Assembly (NCBI RefSeq): GCF_027580225.2
Contig: NC_073354.2
Coordinates: 11,136,001 to 11,200,000 of the forward strand
Direction of reading: 5' to 3'
Source of the DNA: Misgurnus anguillicaudatus
Taxonomy: Eukaryota; Chordata; Actinopteri; Cypriniformes; Cobitidae
DNA length: 64,000 nt
Positions 9,876 through 21,520 of the stretch are shown piece by piece. A program made the position numbers and the translations under genes. The stretch's first letter is position 1. Every line of letters starts with the position of its first letter. The notes beneath the pieces are model-generated. The model did not search any database. It was not told the origin of the DNA and was given only the letters and a program-made list of their open reading frames with translations.

Positions 9876-12844
9876 TATTAAGACATTATTAGGTAATTAA
9901 ATAGATTTGTAATAATTGTTCATTTATATTTAATTCATATTGACTGTTAGGCCTATTTATAAAAAAATATATTTACGTAATAATTTTAGATATATTTATT
10001 TTTATGTCTCTAATTTTAGTGTTAGCACCAAAAAAAAAAAAAAAAAAACATGAATGAAAGATACATTTGCAAATTTACATTAACAAGCGGAATTCACGCC
10101 GTACAATATTTGCCATGGCTATACTCATGAGTACTTTTTAAATGGCTTCTTTTTAGTCAAAGATTTGTATCACACTGCATGTTTGGGAAGACAGTACTTT
10201 TCCGTAATTAGATTTTTTAGTATTCCCACTCATGCAAATATGACTATTGCACAAGTAGCCTATCTTTTTATATTTCTCCATAAACCTTCGAATACTAACA
10301 AAAAAAATCTGCTATGATTTTCATAGTTTTGCAATACCAATACATAAAATTACATCCTAACCCAACCCCCAAATGTAACCCCAACCCCAAGCAATAATTT
10401 AAAAATAGAAAATAAACAGGAAAAACAATACTTAAAATAACATTAAAAATAAAGTCGTGCGAGCCGGGACACGAAAAACTATTTATAAAAAATAAATGTG
10501 CGAAAAACTATTTATAAAAAATAAATGTGGTGACACGATAAAAGCAGAAAAGCGTGTCCATGAATCAGTGGCGGATGCAGAACGTGACATATGGGTGGGC
10601 ATGGATTAAGTCCGGGTGGGCCTGAATCTATGGGTGTCACTTTTGAATAAGAAACTATAACAAGTCTATAAAATTCGTCAAAACTTCAGAACACTAATTT
10701 AAACAGCATACACACACAACCGAACTGCACGTCACATTTTTGACATTATTGATACTTTAAATTGCAATGCAACGTGACATTTATTAAGCCTTTTTGGTAA
10801 AAAAAATATTGGGCTCTCATAGCCTACAAAAAAGAACCTGCACACAGTGACAGGAAATATAAATGAACCCAAAAAAACTTATACTTTTTTAAATAACCTA
10901 TTAAAGTGTTTAAATAAATACGGCTACTAAATGCTTAAAATGAAGCTTCTAACATCATATTCTCTTCATGCAAATCACTAAAAATATATTTTCGTTCTCA
11001 CATATTTAAGTTAACTCACTAAATAAAGAAAGAAAAAGGGAATTGCTAGAATAACGTTAGACTCTGGGGTTAAACGAAATGACAAATAAATAAACATTTA
11101 ATATACTTTTTGATGAGCACAAGAGCAAGCCTACTCGTGAAGAGCGGAGCCGAGGAGCGCGCATGGTTACAGCATATCAGACGTGAACGAAAGGAATAAT
11201 GGATTTAATGCTTTCACTTCATTTCCTGACAGTTTCACTTGTTAGTGAGGATAGTAATGGCTAACAACATGACGCCGAATTACATACAACATAATTACCT
11301 AATTAAATCTGAGAGAATGCAAACACATTACAATATTTTTTCCTCCGCCCGACGGCCAAGGCGCATCATTTTTTTTTAGCCCGACAGGAATTCGCCATAG
11401 CCCGTAATGGACGTCGGGCAAGCGATTTTGCGAGGTTTGTTTTGTAGAAAGACTTTCTTTAAAGTGAATTTCGTTTTGTATAAATTGTATCTTAATATTA
11501 ATCAATGTTTGATCAAACAATTGCCTCGATTTAATAAATAAGAAGCAAACCAAGAACGTCTGTGGTGTGGATTGACGTGAACCCACTATATTTCCGCAGC
11601 CTACGTCTTTCTGCTTTAATGCATTTCTTAAATTAATGTCTCAATTACACAGTAGGCTTATAGGTTGTTATGATAGGCTATTTGTTGCTTAAAAGCAATA
11701 GGCTATATTGTATAAAGTGTAGCAATAAACGTGGCGTGACTTATAGTGCTGCTATATCGCTATATCAAACAACATCACTATGATCAGATGTTTTCTATCT
11801 ATTTTTTACCCCGCTGTCATATTTGTTGTGTGTTTATGTTATTGAGAGGAAAGCGCACAGCACATATTTATAACGTGTTGTTATTCAAAATACGTTTTCT
11901 ACTTGCTTGCAAAAAAAGTTCTCAAAGTGATCATGGCTGAAAGCTGCTCGGGAATATTTCATTATAAAAAATAAAAATATATATATTTATAAATATATAT
12001 AAATATATATAAAATATTTCGTAATTATACCACAGAATGCCTTGAGGTAGGGTTGCAACACCAACTGATAAGGAATATAATGAATATATTGACATTACTT
12101 ATAAAATGTATTCATATATTTACAATAAATCTCTATAATCGTTTCTGTGGAAATTATGTTTTGAATGTTTTAGGTAGCCTAATTCGCTTCGTTTATTTAC
12201 TATTTATTTATATATTTATTAAGAAATATAAAAATGTTGGCCTACTCTCTATTATATCTGCAAGAGTCATATTTGCAGGGGTGGAAATACTGAAAAATCT
12301 ACTTACGTAAAAGCATTGTTACTTCCCAAACATGCGTGACTGTCCTCAATACAAACACTAAAAACAAGCAATTTCAGTCATGTACTCATACAGCCAGTAG
12401 CAAATATTGCACTGTGAATATTATTCTGCCTTGCTAAAAACTAGAGATCTGCCCGAAGCCGAATACGTTATAGGTTATTATAAAGGCTATAATATAAAAT
12501 AGATAAAGAGCTTAAATAGATAAAAAATATTAAAATGTACAATTTTATGAGCAAAAATTTAAACTGTAGGCAGTTACTATAGCCCTATTTCGACGAAACT
12601 GTTTTCACGAGGATGTCTTTAGAAATATGTATGCCTCCTTCGTGATAAATCTAGTACGTTTGGATGAAGATTTCGCGGTGGATATGGGAGTTTATAATTA
12701 GAAACACCCAAATGCGCTCTGCACATTCATGTTGTTAATGATCATTCACATTGCTTAAAAAAAAGAAAGCCACTTCACTGATTCAGTGTAAACGCAAAGC
12801 GCGTGACCATACGGTGTTGATCTAAAAGGATGCGCTCTGACTTA
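9876..12844. other. AT-rich core of the 6.25 kb element
   Basis: About 3 kb with no ORF resembling any known domain. A ~29 bp unit around GAAAAACTATTTATAAAAAA is tandemly doubled at about 10473-10530. A poly-A run lies near 10030. About 10565 (CAGTGGCGGATGCAGAACG) looks like a hAT left end without a partner, and about 12277-12330 (CAGGGGTGGAAATAC) like another. An uninterpreted minus frame lies at 11586-11299. Confidence 0.4.
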
Positions 12845-13468
12845 CCAACAAAAATCCTGCAATGTTCGATGGTATGAGCTTGATAATTTTAACCAAGCCA
12901 ATGCGGGTGATCTCCAACAATAAAGAAACGTGAAGCTCAATCAGGAGAAGTTCCCCCGCAGAACTGTTTCTGTATGGATATTTTAAGTTTCTCTGTTTTT
13001 AGAAATTGGTTATTATTTACTATTAGGTCCAAATTATTTCCTTTGTGTGTTTATTAAATTGGTGTACTGTATAATAGACGGTAAGATTCTGTATACACAT
13101 CAATTATTTATCACATCAAATATAATAAATAATTCCGGACAATCCTGTATTTTATGTTATATGTGGCAACGCTAGCTGTTGCTGCAGCAACAGCATCCAT
13201 AAAACTTTTCACTTTTACCTCCATGATTTTAAGAAGTTTAAGAAAAGTTATGACTGTATTACATTTGGCTGAACATTTATCTACCTCCTCTAGTCGGCGC
13301 TGTATATAATGGGAGGCGCGCTTTACCAAACATCTAAAATAAAATAATATAATAACATTAAACAGTCCAGGTGCAGATTAATATTTCTGAAATAAATATT
13401 TATTCAAAACTTAGGTTACACAGAAGATAGCTCAATCTAGGACCTGTACATTTAACAGACCAGTAGGC

Positions 13469-13769
13469 CGCAGCAGCGGAGGACTTTTATTTTGTTGAAC
13501 AGACTTGAGGAACAACGGATGATGTCACATATTCACATTTTGGTTGACCAATTGGCGGAGAGGTGCGTCTAGCGACCGCCCACATGTCACAACGAATTTT
13601 AGAGTGGTTTATTCGTTTTTTACCAAAAAACAAAAAAACGAAAAATCAACCCGTAATCTCGTTTTTCGTCTTTCGGTAAATAACGAAAAAACGAACAAAG
13701 GGGCCGTTTTCTCGTTTCTGCTTATTTCATTTGAAGTTGAAAAACAAACTATCAAAAGGTACACGGACC
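13469..13769 (-). repeat. Right terminal inverted repeat of the 6.25 kb element
   Basis: Inverted copy of 7522-7822, ending GGTACACGGACC. It is immediately followed by the CCCTAC TSD copy, which a hAT element later used as part of its own target. Confidence 0.85.
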
Positions 13770-13775
13770 CCCTAC

Positions 13776-15151
13776 CAAGGTTATTTTCGTACACGAAAAC
13801 TGAAACTAAGACTAAAACTATCAGCTAAAAAACATTTTCGTTAACTGAAATAAAATTAAAAATTCATAAGAAATGAAAAACTAAAACGAAACGAAACGAG
13901 CAAAGGTTATTGAAAAACTAACTGAAATAAAATAATAATTATCTAAAATAAATATTCGTTTTCGTAATTAATAAGCTCTCATCCCGTGGCGGAAAATCTG
14001 AACAGGCTTTATAATAGACCCCTTAATCGCCTATGTCACTGTGACGTCACCGCTCTAGCTGGAGGCAAAACATAAGGAAGAACTCATAACAGGCGCGCTA
14101 AAAGTTGAGGTTTTGACTTTAAAATGTCGTCGTCTTGTGTTTTTGGCAACCAAAATAGAAGGAACAGCACTTTTGGTTCAAAGCAAAAGTTTAACCGGGT
14201 CCCGGCAGACATTCCTTCAGAGAAATAAAAAGGACAATTGTGGTTGAATGGACGGAGACGATCGCAAATAATGCTCGTGTTTGCAGTGCACACTTCATAT
14301 CAGGTAAATTAATCTATGCATCTGTGTTGGTGTGTTGGTCTTATCTAGTACAAATCAGCAAGTTTCTGTTTTATAGGTGATGATAAGTCAACCGTCAGTG
14401 CACTAGCTAGCTTAAATGTTAAACAAACATACAGCGATATGTGTGTGCCATCCTTTGAATGATCTCTTAAAATAATCCCCATTGCTAATCATAGTTAGCC
14501 CAGTGATAGGTTACATTAGACAATAAGCCTTGACAAAATTCCACAAACCAGCCGAAAATACTTCATATGTAGGAAATATCCAAAACCTGGTTAAAATGTT
14601 TCCAATGAGAACAAGATACAAGAACTAATTGTTACAGCGTTAATTTACAAAAATAGCTGTTACGCAGAGTAAGTAACGTTAACTTTACATATTCAGACAG
14701 TTCCGAACCTTCTTATGCATCTATGTTTAATAAATCCCTTCTAAAATGTCCTAGCTTACGCTTGTCAGCATTGCGTCCACGCCTCTTTTTGCCTCAAACT
14801 AATCCCCGCCCACCCAGAGACGTTGCAATGTTTACAAACTTTTAAGGAGTCTTTACTTGTAGATGGTGCTTATGCATGTGAGATTAGCTGAGGCTGACAG
14901 CAACCTCAGTTAACTGATAAATATGTCAGACAGTCTAGCTGCTGTTAGCTGCTAAACTATAGTTACTAAAACTATAACTGAAACTAAATAAAATAAAAAC
15001 TAAATAGAAATGTGTTTGCAAAATAAAAACTAAACTAAAACTAACAAAACCATTCATGAAACTAACTAAAACTAAACTTAAATTTAAAGCAAAATTGAAA
15101 ACGATACTAAAATAAAAACTAATTTAAAAAAGCAAAACTATAATAACCTTG
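13776..15151. mobile_element. hAT-type element (CAAGGTTATT ends) with 8-bp TSD
   Basis: Starts CAAGGTTATTTTCG and ends ATAATAACCTTG. The 8-bp flanks CCCCCTAC at 13768-13775 and 15152-15159 are identical, a hAT-type duplication. The sub-terminal regions are runs of (TAAAAC)-like words, as in related copies at 15195-17632. The interior carries a THAP exon remnant (14125-14303). The element has no transposase and is non-autonomous. It inserted across the right TSD of the 6.25 kb element, so it is the younger of the two. Confidence 0.85.
14125..14303 (+). pseudogene. THAP-domain exon remnant with intact splice-donor context
   Basis: From the ATG at 14125 the frame reads MSSSCVFGNQNRRN...FNRVPADIPSEK, then a stop. 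After small indels and a frame change it continues with W-L-N and a VCSAHF-type ending (in the bases TGTTTGCAGTGCACACTTC). This matches the N-terminal THAP zinc finger: a first cysteine pair region, FxRxP, W and the final C-x2-H. The similarity stops at CAG, directly followed by GTAAAT (14304), a good 5' splice site, so this is a first coding exon carried in genomic form. THAP domains bind DNA and occur both in host proteins and in P-element, Kolobok and some other transposases. The source is undetermined. Broken by a stop and frameshift. Confidence 0.65.
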
Positions 15152-16447
15152 CCCCCTACACATCCCCTCTCTTACAGTGTACATTTTAGGACATCCTGAG
15201 CGTTAACGAAAACGAACGAAAAAACGAAAACTAGGTGGGGAAAAACATTGTCGTTAACTGAAATAAAAATAAAAACGAGGCATTACAAAAAAACGATAAC
15301 TAACTAAAACTGTAATGTGTGCCTGGCAAAACTAACTAAAATAAAATAAAATTATAGATTAAATGTCCTTAGTTTTCGTCTTTGTTAATGTCTTTCATAG
15401 AGCAAATTACGTTAAGCTTCAAATTCCTTTCCATGCGTCTCTCACTCGCGCTTCACACACACACATTCGCGAATTAATGACTAATTTAAGTTGATTCCTT
15501 ACAGGGTGTTGCAAGTAAATGAGTCTTTTGAGTCGATTCTTTACAAAGTAAACGGGTCAAACTGTTTGAAGTGGTTTGCGAAGCAGTTTAAATGAATTGT
15601 TTAGATCGCTGGAAAAACTGAATCGTCTGATGCGGTTTTGCTCGTGTCTAGAAACACGCAGCACATAAAGAGTGTTGGATTACGTGAATATGATTTAACT
15701 AATCTTTTAACTAAAAGCAAAGCTTCACACGTGTACCCGCCATTATATATGCGCGGACCTGTTCGTCGTCAGAAACATTTAAACGCGCGCAACCTCCAGA
15801 AGCACTGTGTGAACACATGACTGCATGAAGAAAGTCCATCTATGATTGACGTTTGATTCGCTGTATACTGTACTGTGTATAATGTAAGTGCTCACACACA
15901 CGTGACATGAGATTCACAACATAAGAAAACATGAGTTTTGTCTAAAATCAGTTTGTATTTCATGTAAGTGTAAACTGTCGATGTCCTCAGACCATCTAAG
16001 AGATTTTCTGAGTTAACTTTAATATGCATAACTGAATGCAAAACTGTGTCGGTTAACTTCTGATATTTCAGCTATAAGCTGTATACATCAACCTTAAGAC
16101 ACAAGTTAATTTCATAGAAATGCTTGTCTATTCTGTGTTAGTCTAAAGTATTCTTTAATATGTACTGTTTGTGTATTTTGCAATTTTACACATACATAGC
16201 CTACTGTAGGCTTACGTGCCTTTCAAAAGTTTTCAGACAAAACATGCAAAAATCCTCAGTTTGCTGTGGAGTCAAGAAATGTCTAAACATTAAAAGATGA
16301 ATAAAAAAGTACAGAAATGTCACCTGTTTTAACATGCACAATATTCCAACTCAATGACACAACACGTTTGTATTTTAATACTATCTAATGTGGCCACGTT
16401 GAGACCATTGACTCAGAAGTGTTCAAGTAATGAACTGTGTCCTAATG

Positions 16448-16746
16448 CAGTGGTTCCCAAACTTTTTCAGCGTGCGGCCCCCCTTGTGTACGATGCATTC
16501 CTTTGCGGCCCCTCAAAGAAAATTTGTGACAAAAAACTGTTATAAAACTCATAATTTTACTAAAAAAAAAACATTAAATTATACAAAAAAGTAATGCTTT
16601 TGGTAAGTAGTCTTATTTTTTTAGGTTTAATTACACAGAATTCCTATAAAATTAATGTATTTCATAAAATGTCATTAAACTGGGGCCCCCCTGGCACCAT
16701 CTCGCGGCCCCCCAGGGGGCCCCGGCCCCCAGTTTGAAAACCACTG
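16448..16746. mobile_element. hAT MITE (CAGTGGTTCCCAAACTT) with 8-bp TSD
   Basis: Starts CAGTGGTTCCCAAACTTTTT and ends AGTTTGAAAACCACTG. Both flanks are TCCTAATG (16440-16447 and 16747-16754), a perfect 8-bp TSD. GC-rich blocks (CGGCCCCCC) near both ends form part of the long TIR. 299 bp, non-coding. Confidence 0.92.
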
Positions 16747-17027
16747 TCCTAATGCATTAATTGTTCACACACATATGTAGTGTCAGTTTGATCCATTTAT
16801 TTCGAGTTTTGCGTTTGGACACAACATACAATTCAGCATTAAAGGCTGTTTTTCTTTGTTGTTAAAGCATGTATGTGTTGAAGGTTAATAAAATGTGACT
16901 TCTGTACTTCTGACACACTGATATTCATCTTACCAATTTCTGGTCTCCACAGCAAACTTTTACTGTCCTGATCCTTGTGGTGTGTACTCTGTGTGCATGT
17001 ATTTTTTCTCAAGAATAACTAGTAACT

Positions 17028-17104
17028 TGCTACTTGAGTATTTTTTTCTTTAGTTACTTGTACTTTTACTTGAGTAAAGTTTTTGTCTACTCTTTCCACC
17101 TCTG
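17028..17104. mobile_element. Fragment of a CAGAGGTGGAAAGAGTA-type hAT MITE
   Basis: Ends ACTCTTTCCACCTCTG with sub-terminal ACTTTTACTTGAGTAAAG words, the right end of a common fish hAT family. No matching left end nearby. Confidence 0.55.
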
Positions 17105-17696
17105 GTTATTTGTCATGTTCTTTTCTCAGATTGAGCTCCCTGACAATCTGACAGAAATGTCTTGTTGTGGCTTAAAAATGGGTTGAATACATGCGGTTCA
17201 TGTATGTCTTCTTTAGTCTGTTGGCTCTTTAAGTTTTTTACTGGCACACATCACATCTTACTGTGGAGTGTTGAACTTGAGACTGTTTACATATTTGTGC
17301 CCATATGTACATTTTATGAACTGGTTTTATTTTTAAATTAATATTTTCTAAAATTGTATGACGTTTTTGTTGAGTTATTATCACACAATTCTTTTTCTGA
17401 CCTTTTTTAATTCTTGCCCCTGACAAATAACCCAAATTACGAAAAAGACTAAAACTAACACTAAAACTAATAAAAACTAAACTAAAACTAAGCATTTTCA
17501 TAAAATAAAAACTAAACTAAACTAGCAAACCCACTTTAAAAACTAATTAAAACTAAACTGAATTTGAAAACAAAAAGTCAAAACGAAATAAAAATAAAAA
17601 CTAATGAAAAATGCAAAACTATAATAACCTTGGGCAGTACTCAGGCATCAGATAAAATGACTTGAACTGTATAACTAGTTTTAACAAACATCCCTC

Positions 17697-18392
17697 TTGT
17701 GATCATGACTTAATTTCTCGTAATCTCGAGATAACAAAAGTTGTATTCTTGAGATGTGAATAAAGCTTATGTGTACTCGATAAAAAGTATTGTTTTGTTT
17801 GTAAACAGCAAAAGCACATTTTGCAAAATAAGCATGGATGAACAAATGAGATTTTACTCGCTCAAGCTGAAATATATTTGTCAATATTTACAATTTTACA
17901 GTGGTGAATTTAGGGACCGTCTTTAAGTTACTCAATAATATACACGTTTTTTACTTTTAACAGCATTTAAATGGAATGACTGAAAGTCAACAAACAGTCA
18001 CAAAACCACGTGTTTGTGTGGTTGTCAGCTATTATGCACACTTTTCAGATTTTTGATATTTATTTAAATAAACTGTTAAATACTATTGAAGGTAGAAACG
18101 TGTACAGTATTACTTTAGAGCTGGTCCCTAAATTCACAAACATGAACCGTCCAATTTTATTTACTTATTATTAAGTCTATCGGCTACACATTAGTTACAC
18201 GTGTGGTAACAGCGAAGACCCCAACTCATATACATTAGCAGTCTACTTCAAAATACACTAAATATATTATAGACAGAAAATTACATTATGACATGTCAAC
18301 TTTTGTTATCTCGAGATCACGAGAAAACAACTTTTGTTATCTCGAGATAATGAAAAAACAACTTTTGTTATCATTAGAAAGCCGTGATCACG
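17697..18392. mobile_element. Foldback element with TCTCGAGATAACAAAAGTTG arms
   Basis: The left arm (17697-17760) and right arm (18300-18392) are inverted copies built on CTCGAGATAACAAAAGTTG words; the right arm repeats the unit in tandem. The centre contains another palindromic unit (17904-18137). No coding capacity. TSD not resolved. Confidence 0.6.
17904..18137. mobile_element. Nested MITE, ends GTGAATTTAGGGACC
   Basis: Inverted ends of ~35-40 bases: GTGAATTTAGGGACC at the left and its complement GGTCCCTAAATTCAC at the right, continuing with weaker matches (TACTGTACACG/ATATACACG). 234 bp, non-coding, inside the foldback element. Confidence 0.65.
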
Positions 18393-18414
18393 AGAAAACA
18401 AGCAAGCAAAAATA

Positions 18415-18625
18415 ATTATTTATTTTAGTCTAGGACTAGTCTAATCCCTGTCGGGGAATCCGCCCCTAAAAGTTTGACAGAATTACTACAGCCTAATAAG
18501 AACCTTTCCGAAAGCTGGAAGCAGGTAAAGATGAAAGAAGTCCTTGATATTATTATTATTATTATTTATTTAATTGCTACAGTCCACTACAATGCAGAAC
18601 ATTTTGCTTAAATTATTAGCAACTT
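18415..18625. other. Short spacer with MITE scrap and (ATT)n
   Basis: About 18420-18470 matches one end of the MITE just downstream. 18548-18570 is a short ATT microsatellite. Nothing else seen. Confidence 0.4.
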
Positions 18626-18628
18626 TAA

Positions 18629-18850
18629 GGGGCAGTTTCCCAGACAGGGATTAGCTTAAACCAGGACTAGGCCCTAGTTCAATTGGGATATTGAAGTCAT
18701 TTTTAAGTCATTACTGGTGTGCATCTTGAGACACAACACTTGCACTGACACATTTTACGATATGTCAGAGCAAGTTGTTTTTAATTAAAACAACATTAAC
18801 ATTTAAGTTAGTCTGGGTCTAGGCTTCAAACCTGTCTGGGAAACCGCCCC
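18629..18850. mobile_element. PIF/Harbinger-like MITE, TAA TSD
   Basis: Ends GGGGCAGTTTCCCAGACAGG and, inverted, GGGGCGGTTTCCCAGACAGG. TAA lies on both sides (18626-18628 and 18851-18853), matching the 3-bp TWA duplication of PIF/Harbinger elements. 222 bp, non-coding. Partial relatives occur at about 6120-6180 and 18420-18470. Confidence 0.8.
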
Positions 18851-18859
18851 TAATTGTTT

Positions 18860-18975
18860 ACCCTAAGACCTGGTGTGTCCACATACGTGGAAATAATTTT
18901 TTTTGCACCATTATACTTAGTTCTGTGTAACTGGAACTTGTTGTACACAAACGTGGACAAATACACTGCTTCATG
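18860..18975 (-). repeat. Repeat related to the piggyBac-flanking sequence at 48.5-49.65 kb
   Basis: Inverted, this matches 48795-48845 joined to 49608-49650: CCACGTTTGTGTACAA, a degenerate TTAAGTATGATGG and the following TGCA/A-rich stretch occur in the same order. The palindromic word TCCACATACGTGGA is present here; the other locus has TCCACATATGTGGA near 48540. It acts as an unoccupied reference for the 762 bp insertion at 48846. Confidence 0.55.
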
Positions 18976-20680
18976 TTCAAAGAAAATTTTTTAGTTATTA
19001 TATTTATTAGTTCTTGCTAACCCCGAATCGCTGGAAGAAATCTAAAATGCAAGCCAAACCAAAGCATTTATCTTAGGTGGTTAATTATTTTATTTGCATA
19101 ACAATCATGTGCAAAATCGTCTGAGGTCTGATGTGCGAGACTTTAGTCTTGACTATGTTTTCTGAGAACTGATGCTTTTGAGTCTGAGAGGCAATACCTT
19201 ATCTGACACTGAGGTCTGAGGATGTCATAAAGAGAATGTCCAGTCTTACTTCTGATATTCTCATGTAAGTAACTCAAATATAACGCAAATGTATTGTAAG
19301 ACATTCCAGTTCAGAGACAGTAATATTGTAATGTAACTAATTACTTTCAAATTACAGTAACTTGTAATATATAAGATATTACATTTTGGAAGTAACTTGC
19401 CCAATAATCTATAGAATTGATATTCTCAATTAGTCAAAACTTTAGAGAATACACAACCTCTTACTCAATACAATACTTCTGCTGGGTTATAATATTAGAC
19501 AAAATGCATGTTGGGTTAATAAATAAACGTACAGTATGCTGAGTGTCATTTGAATGTCAGGTTGTTTCAACTCATAGTTGAGTTAACAACAACCCAGCAG
19601 AACTTCTAATTTAATACAACTTATAAGCATCACTGTGCTAATGTATTTCAACAACGTTTGTATTGCATTAATAGGCTTGCAATTCAAAACAGATTTAATT
19701 TACTTATAATTACAATGAGTCTGGGTGCCACAACTCTATGTGTAATGTTACACGTCAAGTAACACAAATATGGATAAAGACAATTACCAAGCTGTATGCT
19801 TGAAGGCACAGTAGCAACAATACAAACCAATTAACAATCATATAAATATGTAACTTGATTAAAAAATATGGAATTGTTATAAAGCAAAAATCGTTCCGGC
19901 CTAGTTTTAAACTATTTGACATTTGTGTACAAGGTCACCGTAATAGCCACTACATCAAGTCAAATTTATGCATTAGGTCATAAAAATTAAAATAATCAAT
20001 GGTACGTATCTGACATTGAATTTTCCCTTCTGATGAATTTGGGACATTTAGCGGTGTGATGTGCGTCACAGGATGTCCAATTTCCATTCCATGCGAGGCG
20101 TTAAGAGAAAAAACATAAAATAAGAAAGGATGTTCTGTATCCTCTGATGTCTCTCCTTATTGATAATGGTCGTATAAGACGGCACAATTTCCACTTCAAT
20201 GCAAGTGACTGATATCTACTTTATGCAGAAGTGATGGTTTCCTGTTTACAACCCCCCATCTCACCTAAGATACAAGTGTCTGAGAAGCCCTCTACCACAA
20301 GGGTCAGCTGATTTCCTGTGACCTCCCTATCTTCCTGTTTAGGCCTTGGCTAAAGATGTTTGTAATGCACATTTCATCTCTGTCTCAGTTTTGTCAGTCT
20401 ACGCTTTCTCATACTGTATGTGAGCCTGTACCAGATTAAAGTCTCATAATCTGACAATGAGATTTTTGTTGGATCAAAGTTTGATATCATATCAATCACT
20501 GATTTCACATTGACTTCAACCTGTGACTTAAACTTAGTCAATATAAGAGATATATTATATATTTACACAGAATGTTCTTAGATGGTTAAATTTGATTATG
20601 AGACATAAACAAGGATTATAGAGGCAGGGTCACAAACAGTATTAATTGTGTATCGTTAATATATCCTGCAAGTTTCATGA
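18976..20680. other. Spacer with minor repeats
   Basis: About 19486-19610 is a foldback with GCTGGGTT/AACCCAGC ends (related words at 24783-24870). About 19320-19400 looks like a decayed hAT internal repeat. No gene recognised in the remainder. Confidence 0.4.
19486..19610. mobile_element. Small foldback MITE (TACTTCTGCTGGGTT ends)
   Basis: TACTTCTGCTGGGTTATAA at the left and CAACAACCCAGCAGAACTTC at the right form an imperfect inverted pair ~120 bases apart. No TSD identified. Confidence 0.5.
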
Positions 20681-20688
20681 CTTGAGAT

Positions 20689-21135
20689 TAGTGATGCACC
20701 GATGTATCGGCCACCGATATTTATCGGCCGATTTTTGATGAATTTGAAACCATCGGCATATCGGCAATAGCACGAGAGAGGCCGATACCGATTGTTTATT
20801 AATTAACTGCATAAAGAAATCCATTATATGTAAAAAATGAGTTAATGATGTTAATAAAATAAATGCTGAATAGCAAAAACCACCTTTGAAGGTTGTCATG
20901 CTGTCTTATTATATTTGTTTTAGCTTACTTTGTGCCTCTCTTATTATGTTGGTCAGTTGAATGTTAATTAGATCCAATCCATGTTCAGTAAAAATAATTT
21001 GATGCAGAAATAAACTAGCTAATAGACCAACTGTATAGTATTGTATACAAGTGTTTAATATCGGTATCGGCCATAAGTTGTCTGTTTAAATCGGAATCGG
21101 TATCGGCCCAAAAAAATCCTATCGGTGCATCCCTA
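20689..21135. mobile_element. hAT MITE (TAGTGATGCACCGAT) with 8-bp TSD
   Basis: Starts TAGTGATGCACCGATGTATC and ends ATCGGTGCATCCCTA, with many internal ATCGG/CCGAT words. Flanks CTTGAGAT at 20681-20688 and 21136-21143 are identical. 447 bp. A minus frame inside (20899-20675) is only a translation of the repeat. Confidence 0.92.
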
Positions 21136-21143
21136 CTTGAGAT

Positions 21144-21512
21144 GTCCTTATTATCAATAAAAAAGCATGTGTGTATTTATTATTTCCTTTAACTATTAAA
21201 AACATTACAATATCAACCACAAATATACTATAATAACATTAGGAATCACAACAACAAAACTCCAAAAGCAAACCTCCAAAACAGTCTACTGAAAACTGCT
21301 GGATTTGATGATGTCATATGGAAAAATTTGCATTTCATTTGCATATAACCATACAGCAAGACAACAAGATTGTAATAACAATCCGATTAAGATATGGGAC
21401 AAATTTGTACTGTTCCTGGCTGTGATCTTTCAAAAGATCCCAACATCAGAGAAAATGAGTGTAGTGTATTTTAAAGAAATGTATAGTCACGTGATGCTGT
21501 TATTTTTCAGTA
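21144..21512. other. Spacer
   Basis: AT-rich, one 76-codon frame (21305-21535) without recognisable domain that runs into the next transposon. Nothing supported. Confidence 0.3.
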
Positions 21513-21520
21513 CATTTTAC

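Larger units (their letters stand above)
7522..13769. mobile_element. Unclassified ~6.25 kb element with ~300 bp TIRs and 6-bp TSD
   Basis: The ends are inverted copies beginning GGTCCGTGTACCTTTTGATA, about 300 bases each, differing by only a few bases, which implies a young insertion or gene conversion. The flanks are CCCTAC at 7516-7521 and CCCTAC at 13770-13775, a 6-bp TSD. A second, less similar pair of inverted arms lies deeper (about 9637-9875 and 12845-13080), so the element is partly palindromic. The interior is AT-rich with no long ORF and no transposase, polymerase or integrase motif. It also contains an inserted TIR element (8024-9146), a possible hAT end near 10565 and a hAT-end scrap near 12277. 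A 6-bp TSD with long TIRs fits a few superfamilies (Polinton, Dada, IS3EU), but nothing here decides between them. Confidence 0.7.
15195..17632. mobile_element. Second, damaged copy of the CAAGGTTATT hAT-type family
   Basis: The right end (AACTATAATAACCTTG, ending 17632) and the adjacent (TAAAAC)-type block at 17430-17620 match the element at 13776-15151. The left side (15195-15360, GTTAACGAAAACGAACG and (TAAAAC) words) has lost the CAAGGTTATT terminus. The interior (15400-17430) has no coding match and carries a MITE (16448-16746) and a hAT-end scrap (17028-17104). It may be two separate fragments rather than one copy. Confidence 0.5.
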
